Shown: one piece after another, positions 1-10,069 of the stretch | Layout: each line of letters starts with the position of its first letter | How positions within the stretch are numbered: the stretch's first letter is position 1 | Assembly: GCA_028284925.1 (NCBI GenBank) | Contig: JANQQT010000047.1 | Coordinates: forward strand, 1 to 64,000 | DNA length: 64,000 nt | Direction of reading: 5' to 3' | Source: Phycisphaeraceae bacterium | Lineage (GTDB): Bacteria; Planctomycetota; Phycisphaerae; Phycisphaerales; Zrk34 | Notes under the pieces: model-generated | Seen by the model: the letters and a program-made list of their open reading frames with translations, nothing else | Told to the model about the DNA's origin: nothing | Databases searched by the model: none | Program-made: the position numbers and the translations under genes

Positions 1-294
1 ATTGCGAAGGCTCCGACCTCGACTTGAACCTGCTCCTCAGCCGAAGACACTCAGCAACCAGGAGACCCCCGAAAAAAGGTCTCACGACAGAACGCATACG
101 GCACCAACGGCATGGGCTCTGTTTACAATTTCGATAGTCGGTTGTAAACGACATGAACTTAAAGGAATGCCCCGGAAAATCTATGGTTATAACACTAAAT
201 GGTACTTTCACCTAAGCTTACGGACAGGTGAGATCTTCCAAACAGGAAATAACGTGTCTCAAGAAAAGTGAAACCTATAAAGCGTCAAAGGCAC
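1..294. other. Leader region without a supported gene
   Basis: Frame 1 reads eight codons and then TGA at 25-27, so the first bases may be the tail of a gene that began outside the window. A possible stem GAGACC/GGTCTC lies at 62-83 but has no U-tract after it. An open frame spans 2-271, but it has no recognisable family, starts at a TTG at the window edge and looks like chance. I see no RNA gene here. Confidence 0.4.
121..149. repeat. Inverted repeat, 8-bp arms with 13-nt spacer
   Basis: GTTTACAA at 121-128 is matched by TTGTAAAC at 142-149. The arm length and spacing equal those of the inverted repeat at 310-338, although the sequences differ. It could be a protein-binding site or a transcript hairpin. 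No function can be assigned from the sequence. Confidence 0.45.
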
Positions 295-323
295 GTAACA
301 ACGACAAAGAAGTCCAATATAAT
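295..323 (+). promoter_or_regulatory. Candidate sigma70-type promoter of the first giant exoprotein gene
   Basis: A perfect TATAAT at 318-323 is preceded, after 17 nt, by GTAACA at 295-300, which matches the -35 consensus at four of six bases. Transcription would begin near 330, giving a leader of about 140 nt before the preferred start codon at 474. The -10 element sits inside the spacer of an inverted repeat (310-338). Confidence 0.4.
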
Positions 324-338
324 GACGGATTTGGACTT
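310..338. promoter_or_regulatory. Candidate operator: inverted repeat straddling the -10 box
   Basis: AAGTCCAA at 310-317 and TTGGACTT at 331-338 form a perfect 8-bp inverted repeat with a 13-nt spacer. The spacer holds the TATAAT of the candidate promoter, so a dimeric regulator bound here would cover the -10 region and start site. This reading is inferred from position only. Confidence 0.35.
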
Positions 339-371
339 GTGCAGAGAGATGCCAGCGTTTAGTATATAGCA

Positions 372-388
372 ACCGTTTTGAAAACGGT
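372..388 (+). repeat. Perfect 17-nt palindrome in the leader
   Basis: ACCGTTTT-G-AAAACGGT is a perfect inverted repeat with a single central base. It lies 85 nt before the preferred ATG of the giant gene. The one-base spacer suits a DNA operator better than an RNA hairpin. It overlaps a TTG that could be read as an upstream start codon, which argues against that start. Confidence 0.45.
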
Positions 389-473
389 AGAGATGAATGA
401 GAGTTCGCTGCAATGGGAGAAACCGAATCAGTACCGAAAATTCAATTCCTTTGATACGGATGAGGAGTGTTTG

Positions 474-3400
474 ATGTTGTCAAGCAGACTAGAGCACATA
501 CGCGGGTGTCTGGTGGAAGATGTGCGTGACGGCCGAGTTCGGCGAGCGCGTCGGCGCACGATGGGGACGAGACCAATCGAGGCGAACCGGATGGAGACGT
601 TGGAGCAACGTTTGTTACTTGCATCCGACCCAATTGGTTACTGGTCGTTTGATAACGCGACGAACGTCGGCGAGGATTCGGGGCCCAACGGAAGTAATCT
701 GTTTTCAGTTGGCGGCGCAACGCATACGGCGGATGGGAAGTCCGGCGGCGGGTTGTCATTGGATGGGATTAATGATTATCTGGTGGGGTTGCCATCTCAG
801 CTACCGACGGGCGATTCGCCCTACACGATTTCGTCGTGGTTAAAAGCGGATGCGACCGGTGCGCGGGGTATTGTGGGCTGGGGAAGCTACGGACAGAGTC
901 GGCGGGTGAATGCGCTGCGACTATTTAATGACAACGGATTTCGACACTACTGGTGGGGGGCGGACCTGGATGCGAGTGATGGGCAAGTGGCGGGCAAGGG
1001 TGTGAATCTGGATGAGGGAGCGTGGCATCACATTGTTGCGCGCTATGACGGGGTTGATCGAGAGTTATGGCTCAACGGTGAGTTGCTGGTCAGCGATATA
1101 CCCGGGGCGAACAACTCGACAGCTGCGAATTTCAGGATTGGCTCAACCAATAACGGAGAGTATTTCGACGGGACGCTTGATGACGTTGCAATCTGGGATG
1201 TGGCGTTGGAAGACAGCGAGGTTATGGCGCTAGCAAACGGAACATCGCCATTGCAGCTTGACGGGTCGGGATTACTTGCGCACTGGTTGGCAGATGACCT
1301 GGATGCCTCGCTTGATACAGACGATCCAGTAGTGAGCTGGGTGGATTCGATTGGCGGGGTTGCTGCAAATGCTTCGTTTGGATCACCCATTTTCGAGGAA
1401 GGCGCGATCAATTCCCATGCCGTGGTGAGGTTTGATCCCGGTGATGGGGCGGACCAGTTGTTGGTGGATGCGGTGGAAAGTCCGCTTTCAGGTATTGAGG
1501 ATTTCACGGTAGCGGTCGTTTTCCGCGCCCCGGTGGCGGGTGTGGGAGGGGAATTCCAATGGACGGAAAATAGTGGGATTGTTGACGCATCCTCGGATTT
1601 GGCAGGGACGGATTTCGGGCTAGGGATAAACTCTGGTGGTCAGGTTGGGGCAGGATTAGGCAACCCTGATTTCACCGCATATTCGGATGGTGGGCAAGAT
1701 GACGGGTTTGCACATGTGGCGATTCTTTCTCGCTCAGGGGGAGAGACCCGGTTGTACGTAGATGGAGGTGATGGGTTTATAGGTGTGGGTGGTACGAGTG
1801 CATTGCTGACAACGGATTTGACTTTTGGCTCGCTGGCATCATCGACGAATTTCTTTTCGGGTGATATTGCCGAAATTCAGGTCTACGGGTCTGCATTTGA
1901 TACGGATGAGGCGTTTGCGCTGGCGAGTGAACTGGGGAATGCTTACGAGATTGCGATCGAAAGCCCGACGGTGGAGAGCGGCGCTGAATTGGTTGCACAG
2001 TTTGTGGCAGACGATATGCCCGGAGGAACCGTTGGTACGTGGACGAGTCGGATTGGGGGAGCGACGGCGACAGTTCTGGAATCCGACCCGACAACGGTGC
2101 AAGGTGTGTTAAATGGTCATTCGGTGGTGAGATTTGACGGGAATGATGCGTTGGGTATCGCTGCGGCGGAGAATCCATTTGCAGGCGCGAGGGATTTCTC
2201 TCTGGTGACGATATTTCAGACAGATACTGCGGGAGAGGCAGGGGCAAATTGGTTTGAGAATTCAGGATTGGTGGATATGAATCTGCCGGGCGATGCGGCG
2301 GATTGGGGATTGGCGATCGACGACCAGGGATTCCTGGTGGCGGGAATGGGAAGTCCGGTATCCGGGAACATTGGCGTTTCGACGACATCGGGTCAGGATG
2401 ACGGCCGCTTGCATGTGGCTGTGTTTACGCGTGCGGCGGGAACGATCACCTTATATGTGGATGGAGTCAATGAGGGGAGTTCGAGTCTGGGTGACGTTCT
2501 GGATCGTGAAACGGGAGATGTGGCGATTGGTCGAATTTTGTCAGGCGGAGGGTTCTTTACGGGTGATATCGCGGAGGTCCGGTTTTATGACAATGATTTG
2601 ACGGGTGATGAGGTTGCGACGCTATCAGAGGAATTGCAGTCAAATTATGCTGCGACGAGCTTGAATTACATTGACCAGGTGCTGGATGACAATCCGGATA
2701 CCTATTTGCGATTGGGTGAAGGATCAAACGGTGTTCCGGCAGTGGATGAGGCGGGAGGCGATAATAACGGGGTTTATAACGGATCGCCGGTGGTTGGAGT
2801 TGAAGGAGCGATTGGGACGGATACGGATACCGCGGTGCGATTCGACGGTGTGAATGATCATGTGGTGATTGACAACACGACGGGGTTAGATTTTACGATT
2901 GAGTTCTGGATGAAGTCTTCCGCACCGACGCCCTTTGGGGCACAGGCGTATCAGGGGAACGGATTGGCGTGGTCGGATGTGGGGGGCGGAGCCAATGACT
3001 TTGTGATTGCAGCAATGAACAATCGGGTGACCTTTTTTGAGGGTGGGACGGTCAACTCGACCGTGCATGGATTGAGTACGGTGAACAACGGGGAATGGCA
3101 TCACGTTGTAGCGACGCGTAAAGCGGGGGAACTGAGACGTTTGTATGTGGATGGTGTGGAAGAGCGAACGGGCGCGGCCGGGACGGGACTCCTCAATGCC
3201 AATCCAAACATTGTGATTGGAGCCAACACACTGGATGGACGTTTTTTTGACGGCGAGATCGACGAGTTTGCTTTGTATAACCGGGTATTGACGCCTGCAG
3301 AGGTATTAGCGCACTACGAGGCGGGTATTGCCGAAGGTCTGGCGCCGACGGCAATTCCAGATCAGTACAATGCGACGGAGGAAACTTTATTGACGGTGGG

Positions 3401-6400
3401 TGTGGAAGAGGGTGTACTAGAAAATGACACGTCCAATGAAGGATTGCCTTTGACGGCTGTGTTGTTGAATGATGTTGATCACGGAACGCTGAACCTGTCT
3501 CCGGACGGGTCGTTCACCTATTTGCCTGATCCGAACTTCGCGGGCGTGGATTCATTTACCTATAAGGCTCAGGATGCACAGGATTCGGTGACGACACTTG
3601 TGACGATTACGGTGGCGAATACGTTTGATCCGGCGACGGCTGTACCGGATGCGTACCTGGTGGCGCGTGATGAGACTTTGGCGGTGAGCGCTGGCGCGGG
3701 AGTGTTGGAAAATGATACGAATCCGGACAACGCCGCCGTGTTTAACGCTGTGTTGGGTGATGACGTAGATCACGGAACGTTAAATCTAGCGGCGGACGGG
3801 TCATTTGATTATGAGCCCAACGGAGGGTTTTCGGGCACGGACACATTTACATACACGATCTTTGACGGGACGCAGAATTCGAATGAGGTGACGGTGACGA
3901 TTACGGTTGATCCTCGACCGGAGGCAAGTGATGACTTGAGTTACGTGATGAATGAGGACGACACGCTGAATGTGTCAGCAGGAAGTGGGGTGCTGAATAA
4001 TGATGTGGACGACGATTCGCTGACGGCGATATTGGTGAATGATGTTTCAAGCGGAATGTTAACATTGAACGGCGATGGATCGTTCAGTTATGAACCGAAT
4101 GAAGATTTTTCAGGGACGGATGAGTTTACGTATTTCGCGACGGATGGAGAATTGGATTCATCGCCCGCGACGGTTCGGATTACGGTGAATGCGGTGAACG
4201 ATCCGCCGATTGGTGTAACTGACCAGTATTTCGCGTTTGAGGATCAAAATCTGAATGTTTCGGTGGGGCAAGGCTTGTTGGCGAATGACATTGATGTGGA
4301 TAATTCGTCATTGACGGTGGAGTTGTTGTCGCAGCCGGCGGTAGGAACGGGGACGGTGAGTATGAACGATGACGGATCGTTTACCTATTCGCCTCCGGCC
4401 GGGTTTGTGGGGTCCACATCCTTTGAATACCGGGTGTTTGACGGATTGGCACATTCGGACACGACGGCGGTATCGGTGGTGGTGAATTCGCGTGATGCGC
4501 AGGTGGTGATCAATGAGATCAATTATGATCCACCCGACAATACTGTTCCGGCCGAGTTTGTAGAGCTTTACAATGCGGGCCAGACGCCGGTGGATCTGTC
4601 GGGGTGGTTCTTCTCATCGGGGATTGAACTGACGATTCCGAATGGGACGGTGATGGCGCCAGATAGTTATCTGCTTGTTGCGGCGGACCCGGCGACCATT
4701 CAGAGTGTTTACGGGAAGAGTGCGATTGGGCCGTGGGTAGGAAAACTGTCGAATGACGGAGATCATTTGATCCTGCGCAATGCGGTGGGTGATAAGGTAG
4801 ATGAAGTGGATTATGGCGTGGGTTATCCGTGGCCGATTGGTCCGGCGGGTGACGGCGGATCTATGGAGTTGATTCATCCATCGCTTGACAATGATCTGGG
4901 TGGTAGTTGGCGTGTGTCGACGACATCTTCCACGTTGCCCCAGCAACCGGTGACTTTGCTTGGGGCGGCGGATACGGGTTGGAGTGTGCGAAAGGGTACG
5001 AATGTTCTCGGCGAACCGTCGAATCCGGTTGATGCCTGGCGACAACCAGAATTTGTTGAAGATGGGACGTGGATCCAAAACAGGCAGACGCCAGTTGGGT
5101 ATGGGGATAATGATGATAATTACCTTCTGGACGATATGCAGGGGAATTACTCGACGGTGTATCTGCGTAATACGTTTGATATAGGTCCGGAAGTTCCGGA
5201 GTTGATCCGATTGCGCGTATATGTAGATGACGGAGCAATCATTTATATCAACGGAGCGGAGATTGATCGCTTTAACATGGATGGTGCGGACAAAGCATTT
5301 AACTCGTTTACGGGTCAGAACGCAGTGGGTAATGCGAGCTGGGTTGATGTGACTTATATCAATCCGGAACAGTTCTTTACACCGGGTATCAATACGATCG
5401 CGATTCATTCGATCAATGCGACATTGGGTTCGAGTGATTTGTCAATCGATATAGAGGTTGTGATTCCAGGGGCTAGTGACGCGTTGGCGGAGCCTTCGCC
5501 GGGTGAGAAGAATTCAGCGTTTGCGACAAACACAGCGCCTCAGACGCGTCAGGTAAAGCATGGGCCGAATGAGCCGGTTGCGGGCGAAGATGTGGTATTG
5601 ACAATTAAGGCGACAGATCCGGATGGTGTAGCGTCGGTGAATCTGGAATATCAGGTGGTATTGCCGGGTTCTTATATTCCCGCGTTTATTCCCGTGCCTA
5701 TCAATACGTTGATTTCGAATGCGAGTACGCCGACAACGCCTAATCCGGCGTATTTTGACCCTGCAAACTGGACAACGGTTGTGATGGTCGATGATGGAAC
5801 GGGGGCGGATGAAGTGGCGGGAGATAACATTTACACTGCGGTCATACCGGGGCAGATTAATCGTTCGCTGGTGCGGTATCGAATGACGGTGGAGGATACG
5901 CTGGGCGAATCGGTGACTGTTCCTTATGCGGATGATCCGTCACTCAACTTTGCGTATTTTGTTTACGACGGTGTGCCAGATTATCAGGGGATTTCATCGG
6001 AGATTCTGGAGAGTCTCCCGGTGTATCAGTTCCTGACGCGTGCGGAGGATATGAGTACGGTATTGGCTTACAGTTCTACGGAGATTCCACAAGGTACACA
6101 GGCGAGATTTGCGTATAACTGGCCGGGAACGATGGTTTATGACGGGGAGGTATACGACAATATCAAGTATCGGTTGCGCGGGGCGAATGGTCGGTATCAT
6201 CTGGACGGTAAGCGGTCGATGCGATTCCGATTCAATAAGGGAAGCTATTTCCAGGCCCATGACAACGATGGAAATAAATTGCCGGAGAAATTCCGAACGT
6301 TGACGACGGGCAAGGGGTTTGACAATCGGGGGACATTGACGTGGGGGTTGAACGAAGCAGTTTCGATGCACCTGTTTAATGAGATCGGTGTGCCGGGTTC

Positions 6401-9400
6401 AGAGACGTATTGGTTCCATTTCCGCGTGATTGATGGCGTGGATGAGGCGCCGAATCAATGGAATGGTGATTTCTGGGGAACCAACTTTGTGTTGGAGACT
6501 TACGATGTACGCTTCCTGGAATCGCATGATCTGGAGAAGGGAAACCTTTATAAGCTCATTAACCAAACGACAAACTGGGAGCAGCAACAGCGTTACCAGG
6601 CTCCCAATGCAGTTACAGACGGGTCCGACCATAACAACATCGAGAATAACCTTGACGGCTTTGATACGGCGGCTCATATCGATGCGCACGTGAATCTGGA
6701 GAAATGGAATCTGTTCCATGCGTTGGCGGAGGCGATACGCCATTACGATTTCTGGCCCAGCGCCAATAAGAATATGGTTTACTACTTTGAGCCTGACTAT
6801 TTGCCGGAGAATAGCAATCGCGGGAAGTTGTGGATCTTGCCGTGGGATACGGATGCGAGCTGGGGACCGACTTGGAATAGCGGTCACGATGTGGTTTATA
6901 ACGCTTTGTTCCCGGCGGGAGGCGGTGGAAGCGATAGTGGATCAACGCCAGAGTTGTGGCCAGCGTACTTTAATACGGTACGTGAGTTGCGGGACCTGCT
7001 GTGGCAGCCGGATCAGATTGAACCTTTGATTGATGAGTTTGCGGATGTGATACGCGACTTTATTCCGGCGGACGAGATGCGCTGGAAGGGCGCACCGTTT
7101 AATTCGGGGAGTTACAACGGATTGGGAGGCGCCGGCTCGATTTCGTTTGACAATCTGGTTCAGGATATGAAGAACTTCGCGTTTTCAGGTGGGAGCTGGC
7201 CCGGTGGCGGCGTAGGGGCGGGCGGCCGGGCCGCCCATCTTGATGTGTTGCAGGGGTCTAATGGTGAAGGAGGTCAGATACCCAATACGCCAACCTTGAG
7301 TTATGTAGGGGATGTGAATTTCCCAACGAATGGACTGCGCCTTAGATCAAGCAGCTTCAGTGATCCACAGGGAAGCGGGACGTTTGGGGCGGTGGAATTC
7401 AGAGTGGCGGAAGTAACGGATTCTAATGCACCGAATTTTGATCCCGAAGCGAAGTTCCTGCTGGAGTGGAACGCGGATTGGGAGAGCGGGGAGTTAATGA
7501 CGTGGGATTTCAATGACGCGATCGATATTCCGGCAAGTGCGATCAAGGTAGGGAGTTCGTATCGAGCGAGGGTGCGTGTGATGGATAACTCGGGACGGTG
7601 GAGCCACTGGTCGGATGCGGTTTCGTTTATTGCGACTCAGCCGAATAATGTCGATGCGTTGCTGGACGATCTGCGAATCACTGAAATTCATTACAACCCT
7701 GCGGATGCGCCGGTCAACCAAGGATTCTCAAATTCTGACTTTGAGTTTATTGAGTTGAGGAATACGGGCATTTCGACGCTTGATTTGACGGATGTCTTAA
7801 TTTCGGGCGGCATTGAGTTTGACTTTACGGGATCGGATGTGACGACGCTAGATGCCGGTGAGTTTGTTGTGGTGGTGGGGGATGCGGCTGCATTTGACCT
7901 TCGTTATGAGACGGCAGGAATCAACGTGGCCGGTGTGTTTGGTAGTTCGCTATCGAATGGCGGAGAGGATATTACGTTATCGTTTGGGGCGGATACGATC
8001 ATTCAGCAGTTTGATTATGATGATGACGGCGATTGGCCGGAGAGAGCTGATGGATCGGGTTTCTCGCTTGAGATCAAAGATACAAGCCTTGACTATAGCG
8101 ACGGTGATTCGTGGCGGTCGAGTCGGGAGTATCACGGGACGCCCGGGTTTATTGGGAGCGGACCGATTGACTCAATTGTTATTAATGAGGTATTGACCCA
8201 TACGGACCTTCCTCTGACTGATTCGATTGAGTTGTTTAACCCGACGGGGTTGCCGATCGATTTATCGGGATGGGTGCTGTCGGATTCAGATGAGGAATAT
8301 GAGAAGTTTGAATTTCCTGATGGGTTTGTGATACCAGCAGGTGGATACGCTGTGCTGACGGAAGCGGACTTCAATTCGGGAGGAAGCCTGATTGATTTTG
8401 CGCTTTCGAGTGCGAAGGGTGATGAAGTCTGGCTCATGGAACGCGATGGTAGTGGGGTGATTACAAATTATGTCGATCATGTGAGATTTGGAGGCGCCTT
8501 GAACGGCGAATCGTTTGGTCGTTGGCCAAATGGAATCGGCGATTTGTATCCGATGGTTTCCCGGACGTTTGGCGGTGTCAATTCAGGGCCGCGCGTTGGG
8601 CCATTGATCATCAGCGAAGTGCATTTCCATCCGGCGACGCCGACAGCAGGTGAATTGGCTGCGCTGCCTGGTGTAACGGCGGAAGATTTTGAGTTTATTG
8701 AAATTGCGAATCCGACGGGAGCAGCGGTTGATCTGGAGAACTGGCGTGTCAGGGGTGGAATTGATTTTGATTTTGCGGCGGGAACGGTGATTGAGCCGAA
8801 CGGCGTGTTGGTTTTGGTGGATTTTGATCCGACTGATGTGGCGAATAATACGCTACTTGGGTTGTTCAGATCACGGTATGAAATCGACGGATCGGTCGAA
8901 TTGGTTGGCGGATTCTCGGGTAAATTGGATAACGAAGGTGAATCTGTGAGGCTGGAGCGACCGGATTCACCACCTGCGGATGATCCTGATTTTATTCCGC
9001 ATGTGTTGGAGGACGCGTTCAGGTATAACCAGGTTGCACCTTGGCCGACGAATAATTCAGGAACGGGTAACTCATTGCAGCGGAAAGCAGTGACAAGCTG
9101 GGGGAATGATCCTGCAAGCTGGAGTGGCTTGGCGGCCACACCGGGTTCGGTGGATTTCGGTGTGACGCCAAATGTGGATGTTCATCTTGTGCCGCGAATT
9201 CTGGGGTCCGGGGTGTCGTTAAGTGGAAGTCTGCCGGTATCGGATAACGACCCGGTGACGGGTGGCGGTGGAACGCCGTTTTATCAAAGGGAGGGGAATA
9301 TGTTCATGGTGGAGGTTTGGGTGAAGTCCGATCAGCTGGCGAGTCCGGGGAGTGTCGTTGAAACGGGCTCGATTACGCTTACGTTTGACAGCGCATTCGC

Positions 9401-10007
9401 GGAGTATCTGGCCGTGGATCACGGGGATGTGTTTAACGAGGTTGGAACGACATTTGAGACCTTTACATCTGCAGGCTCGAGTAGTACGTTGGCATTTGGC
9501 GGCAGCACGAACCTGACGGGGGTTGGTGATGATGAATTTGCGTTGCTGGGCCGCGTGATGTTTAAGGCTAACGCACCGATTGATGCAGCAGGTAGTGTTT
9601 TTGGACCATTTGATACGGGGATAAACGCCATTGCAGGACCAAGCAGTTTTGAGTTGGGCGGTGGATTGGGGGCCGCGACCGCGGATGTTCAGTCGGCTCC
9701 GGTGGTCGAAACGCGAGCCGTGATTTATGACTTCGACAACAACGGGATCGTGAACTTCGCTGATTTGGGACTTTTCCTACCAGCGATGGGCCTGGTATCG
9801 GGAGGAAGTCAGCCGCCTTATACCAATTGGGGGGATTTTGATAATGACGGTCAGGTAGATGAGGATGATTTGGACCTGCTTCTGGGTGCATTTGCCAAGC
9901 CGTTTGATGGTCCGCTGGACATACCTACGAGTGCGAAGTCTGAGAGTGGCGGCGGAGGTGGAGGTGATAGTGAGGTTGACTTGCTGGAAGAGGCAGGCGC
10001 CATCTGA
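474..10007 (+). CDS. Giant LEPR-XLL exoprotein with LamG, cadherin-like, lamin-tail, CotH-kinase, cohesin-like and dockerin-like domains
   Basis: This is a secreted or surface multidomain protein of about 3,177 residues. After a basic N-terminus comes a LEPR-XLL tag (METLEQRLLLAS). In order follow four concanavalin/LamG-like domains (about nt 630-3330), four cadherin-like/VCBS repeats with the DGSFxYxP and FTY pattern (3345-4490), a lamin-tail domain (from VVINEINYDP, 4500-4900), a galactose-binding-like segment (5030-5460), a CotH-kinase-like domain (about 6000-7100, with KRSMRFRF and LWILPWDTD), a fibronectin-like segment, three more lamin-tail domains (7670-9150), a cohesin-like domain (9170-9690) and a dockerin-like pair of calcium loops (DFDNNGIVNFADLG; 9724-9890). 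ATG 474 is chosen because GAGGAG lies 6 nt upstream. ATG 393 and TTG 378 are in-frame alternatives. A role in adhesion or cell-surface matrix is inferred, not shown. Confidence 0.9.
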   Translation: MLSSRLEHIRGCLVEDVRDGRVRRARRRTMGTRPIEANRMETLEQRLLLASDPIGYWSFDNATNVGEDSGPNGSNLFSVGGATHTADGKSGGGLSLDGINDYLVGLPSQLPTGDSPYTISSWLKADATGARGIVGWGSYGQSRRVNALRLFNDNGFRHYWWGADLDASDGQVAGKGVNLDEGAWHHIVARYDGVDRELWLNGELLVSDIPGANNSTAANFRIGSTNNGEYFDGTLDDVAIWDVALEDSEVMALANGTSPLQLDGSGLLAHWLADDLDASLDTDDPVVSWVDSIGGVAANASFGSPIFEEGAINSHAVVRFDPGDGADQLLVDAVESPLSGIEDFTVAVVFRAPVAGVGGEFQWTENSGIVDASSDLAGTDFGLGINSGGQVGAGLGNPDFTAYSDGGQDDGFAHVAILSRSGGETRLYVDGGDGFIGVGGTSALLTTDLTFGSLASSTNFFSGDIAEIQVYGSAFDTDEAFALASELGNAYEIAIESPTVESGAELVAQFVADDMPGGTVGTWTSRIGGATATVLESDPTTVQGVLNGHSVVRFDGNDALGIAAAENPFAGARDFSLVTIFQTDTAGEAGANWFENSGLVDMNLPGDAADWGLAIDDQGFLVAGMGSPVSGNIGVSTTSGQDDGRLHVAVFTRAAGTITLYVDGVNEGSSSLGDVLDRETGDVAIGRILSGGGFFTGDIAEVRFYDNDLTGDEVATLSEELQSNYAATSLNYIDQVLDDNPDTYLRLGEGSNGVPAVDEAGGDNNGVYNGSPVVGVEGAIGTDTDTAVRFDGVNDHVVIDNTTGLDFTIEFWMKSSAPTPFGAQAYQGNGLAWSDVGGGANDFVIAAMNNRVTFFEGGTVNSTVHGLSTVNNGEWHHVVATRKAGELRRLYVDGVEERTGAAGTGLLNANPNIVIGANTLDGRFFDGEIDEFALYNRVLTPAEVLAHYEAGIAEGLAPTAIPDQYNATEETLLTVGVEEGVLENDTSNEGLPLTAVLLNDVDHGTLNLSPDGSFTYLPDPNFAGVDSFTYKAQDAQDSVTTLVTITVANTFDPATAVPDAYLVARDETLAVSAGAGVLENDTNPDNAAVFNAVLGDDVDHGTLNLAADGSFDYEPNGGFSGTDTFTYTIFDGTQNSNEVTVTITVDPRPEASDDLSYVMNEDDTLNVSAGSGVLNNDVDDDSLTAILVNDVSSGMLTLNGDGSFSYEPNEDFSGTDEFTYFATDGELDSSPATVRITVNAVNDPPIGVTDQYFAFEDQNLNVSVGQGLLANDIDVDNSSLTVELLSQPAVGTGTVSMNDDGSFTYSPPAGFVGSTSFEYRVFDGLAHSDTTAVSVVVNSRDAQVVINEINYDPPDNTVPAEFVELYNAGQTPVDLSGWFFSSGIELTIPNGTVMAPDSYLLVAADPATIQSVYGKSAIGPWVGKLSNDGDHLILRNAVGDKVDEVDYGVGYPWPIGPAGDGGSMELIHPSLDNDLGGSWRVSTTSSTLPQQPVTLLGAADTGWSVRKGTNVLGEPSNPVDAWRQPEFVEDGTWIQNRQTPVGYGDNDDNYLLDDMQGNYSTVYLRNTFDIGPEVPELIRLRVYVDDGAIIYINGAEIDRFNMDGADKAFNSFTGQNAVGNASWVDVTYINPEQFFTPGINTIAIHSINATLGSSDLSIDIEVVIPGASDALAEPSPGEKNSAFATNTAPQTRQVKHGPNEPVAGEDVVLTIKATDPDGVASVNLEYQVVLPGSYIPAFIPVPINTLISNASTPTTPNPAYFDPANWTTVVMVDDGTGADEVAGDNIYTAVIPGQINRSLVRYRMTVEDTLGESVTVPYADDPSLNFAYFVYDGVPDYQGISSEILESLPVYQFLTRAEDMSTVLAYSSTEIPQGTQARFAYNWPGTMVYDGEVYDNIKYRLRGANGRYHLDGKRSMRFRFNKGSYFQAHDNDGNKLPEKFRTLTTGKGFDNRGTLTWGLNEAVSMHLFNEIGVPGSETYWFHFRVIDGVDEAPNQWNGDFWGTNFVLETYDVRFLESHDLEKGNLYKLINQTTNWEQQQRYQAPNAVTDGSDHNNIENNLDGFDTAAHIDAHVNLEKWNLFHALAEAIRHYDFWPSANKNMVYYFEPDYLPENSNRGKLWILPWDTDASWGPTWNSGHDVVYNALFPAGGGGSDSGSTPELWPAYFNTVRELRDLLWQPDQIEPLIDEFADVIRDFIPADEMRWKGAPFNSGSYNGLGGAGSISFDNLVQDMKNFAFSGGSWPGGGVGAGGRAAHLDVLQGSNGEGGQIPNTPTLSYVGDVNFPTNGLRLRSSSFSDPQGSGTFGAVEFRVAEVTDSNAPNFDPEAKFLLEWNADWESGELMTWDFNDAIDIPASAIKVGSSYRARVRVMDNSGRWSHWSDAVSFIATQPNNVDALLDDLRITEIHYNPADAPVNQGFSNSDFEFIELRNTGISTLDLTDVLISGGIEFDFTGSDVTTLDAGEFVVVVGDAAAFDLRYETAGINVAGVFGSSLSNGGEDITLSFGADTIIQQFDYDDDGDWPERADGSGFSLEIKDTSLDYSDGDSWRSSREYHGTPGFIGSGPIDSIVINEVLTHTDLPLTDSIELFNPTGLPIDLSGWVLSDSDEEYEKFEFPDGFVIPAGGYAVLTEADFNSGGSLIDFALSSAKGDEVWLMERDGSGVITNYVDHVRFGGALNGESFGRWPNGIGDLYPMVSRTFGGVNSGPRVGPLIISEVHFHPATPTAGELAALPGVTAEDFEFIEIANPTGAAVDLENWRVRGGIDFDFAAGTVIEPNGVLVLVDFDPTDVANNTLLGLFRSRYEIDGSVELVGGFSGKLDNEGESVRLERPDSPPADDPDFIPHVLEDAFRYNQVAPWPTNNSGTGNSLQRKAVTSWGNDPASWSGLAATPGSVDFGVTPNVDVHLVPRILGSGVSLSGSLPVSDNDPVTGGGGTPFYQREGNMFMVEVWVKSDQLASPGSVVETGSITLTFDSAFAEYLAVDHGDVFNEVGTTFETFTSAGSSSTLAFGGSTNLTGVGDDEFALLGRVMFKANAPIDAAGSVFGPFDTGINAIAGPSSFELGGGLGAATADVQSAPVVETRAVIYDFDNNGIVNFADLGLFLPAMGLVSGGSQPPYTNWGDFDNDGQVDEDDLDLLLGAFAKPFDGPLDIPTSAKSESGGGGGGDSEVDLLEEAGAI

Positions 10008-10041
10008 TCGCTGGGCGGAAAAATAAAACGTCGTTTGCTAT

Positions 10042-10069
10042 TTGAAACAGTTGCAATGCGTACTATAAT
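10042..10069 (+). promoter_or_regulatory. Candidate sigma70-type promoter of the PSD1/DUF1501 pair
   Basis: TTGAAA at 10042-10047 and a perfect TATAAT at 10064-10069 are separated by 16 nt. They lie in the 210-nt gap after the giant gene and ahead of the cytochrome/PSD1 gene. No strong terminator was seen between the giant gene and this promoter. Confidence 0.45.

Noticed and set aside
2-271. 89-residue open frame at the window start
   Set aside because: It starts at TTG at the edge, has no recognisable domain and an unusual composition, and overlaps an inverted repeat.
4614-5408. 264-residue antisense frame inside the first giant gene
   Set aside because: It lies wholly antisense to lamin-tail and galactose-binding coding sequence and is Arg/Ile/His-rich, as expected for a shadow frame.
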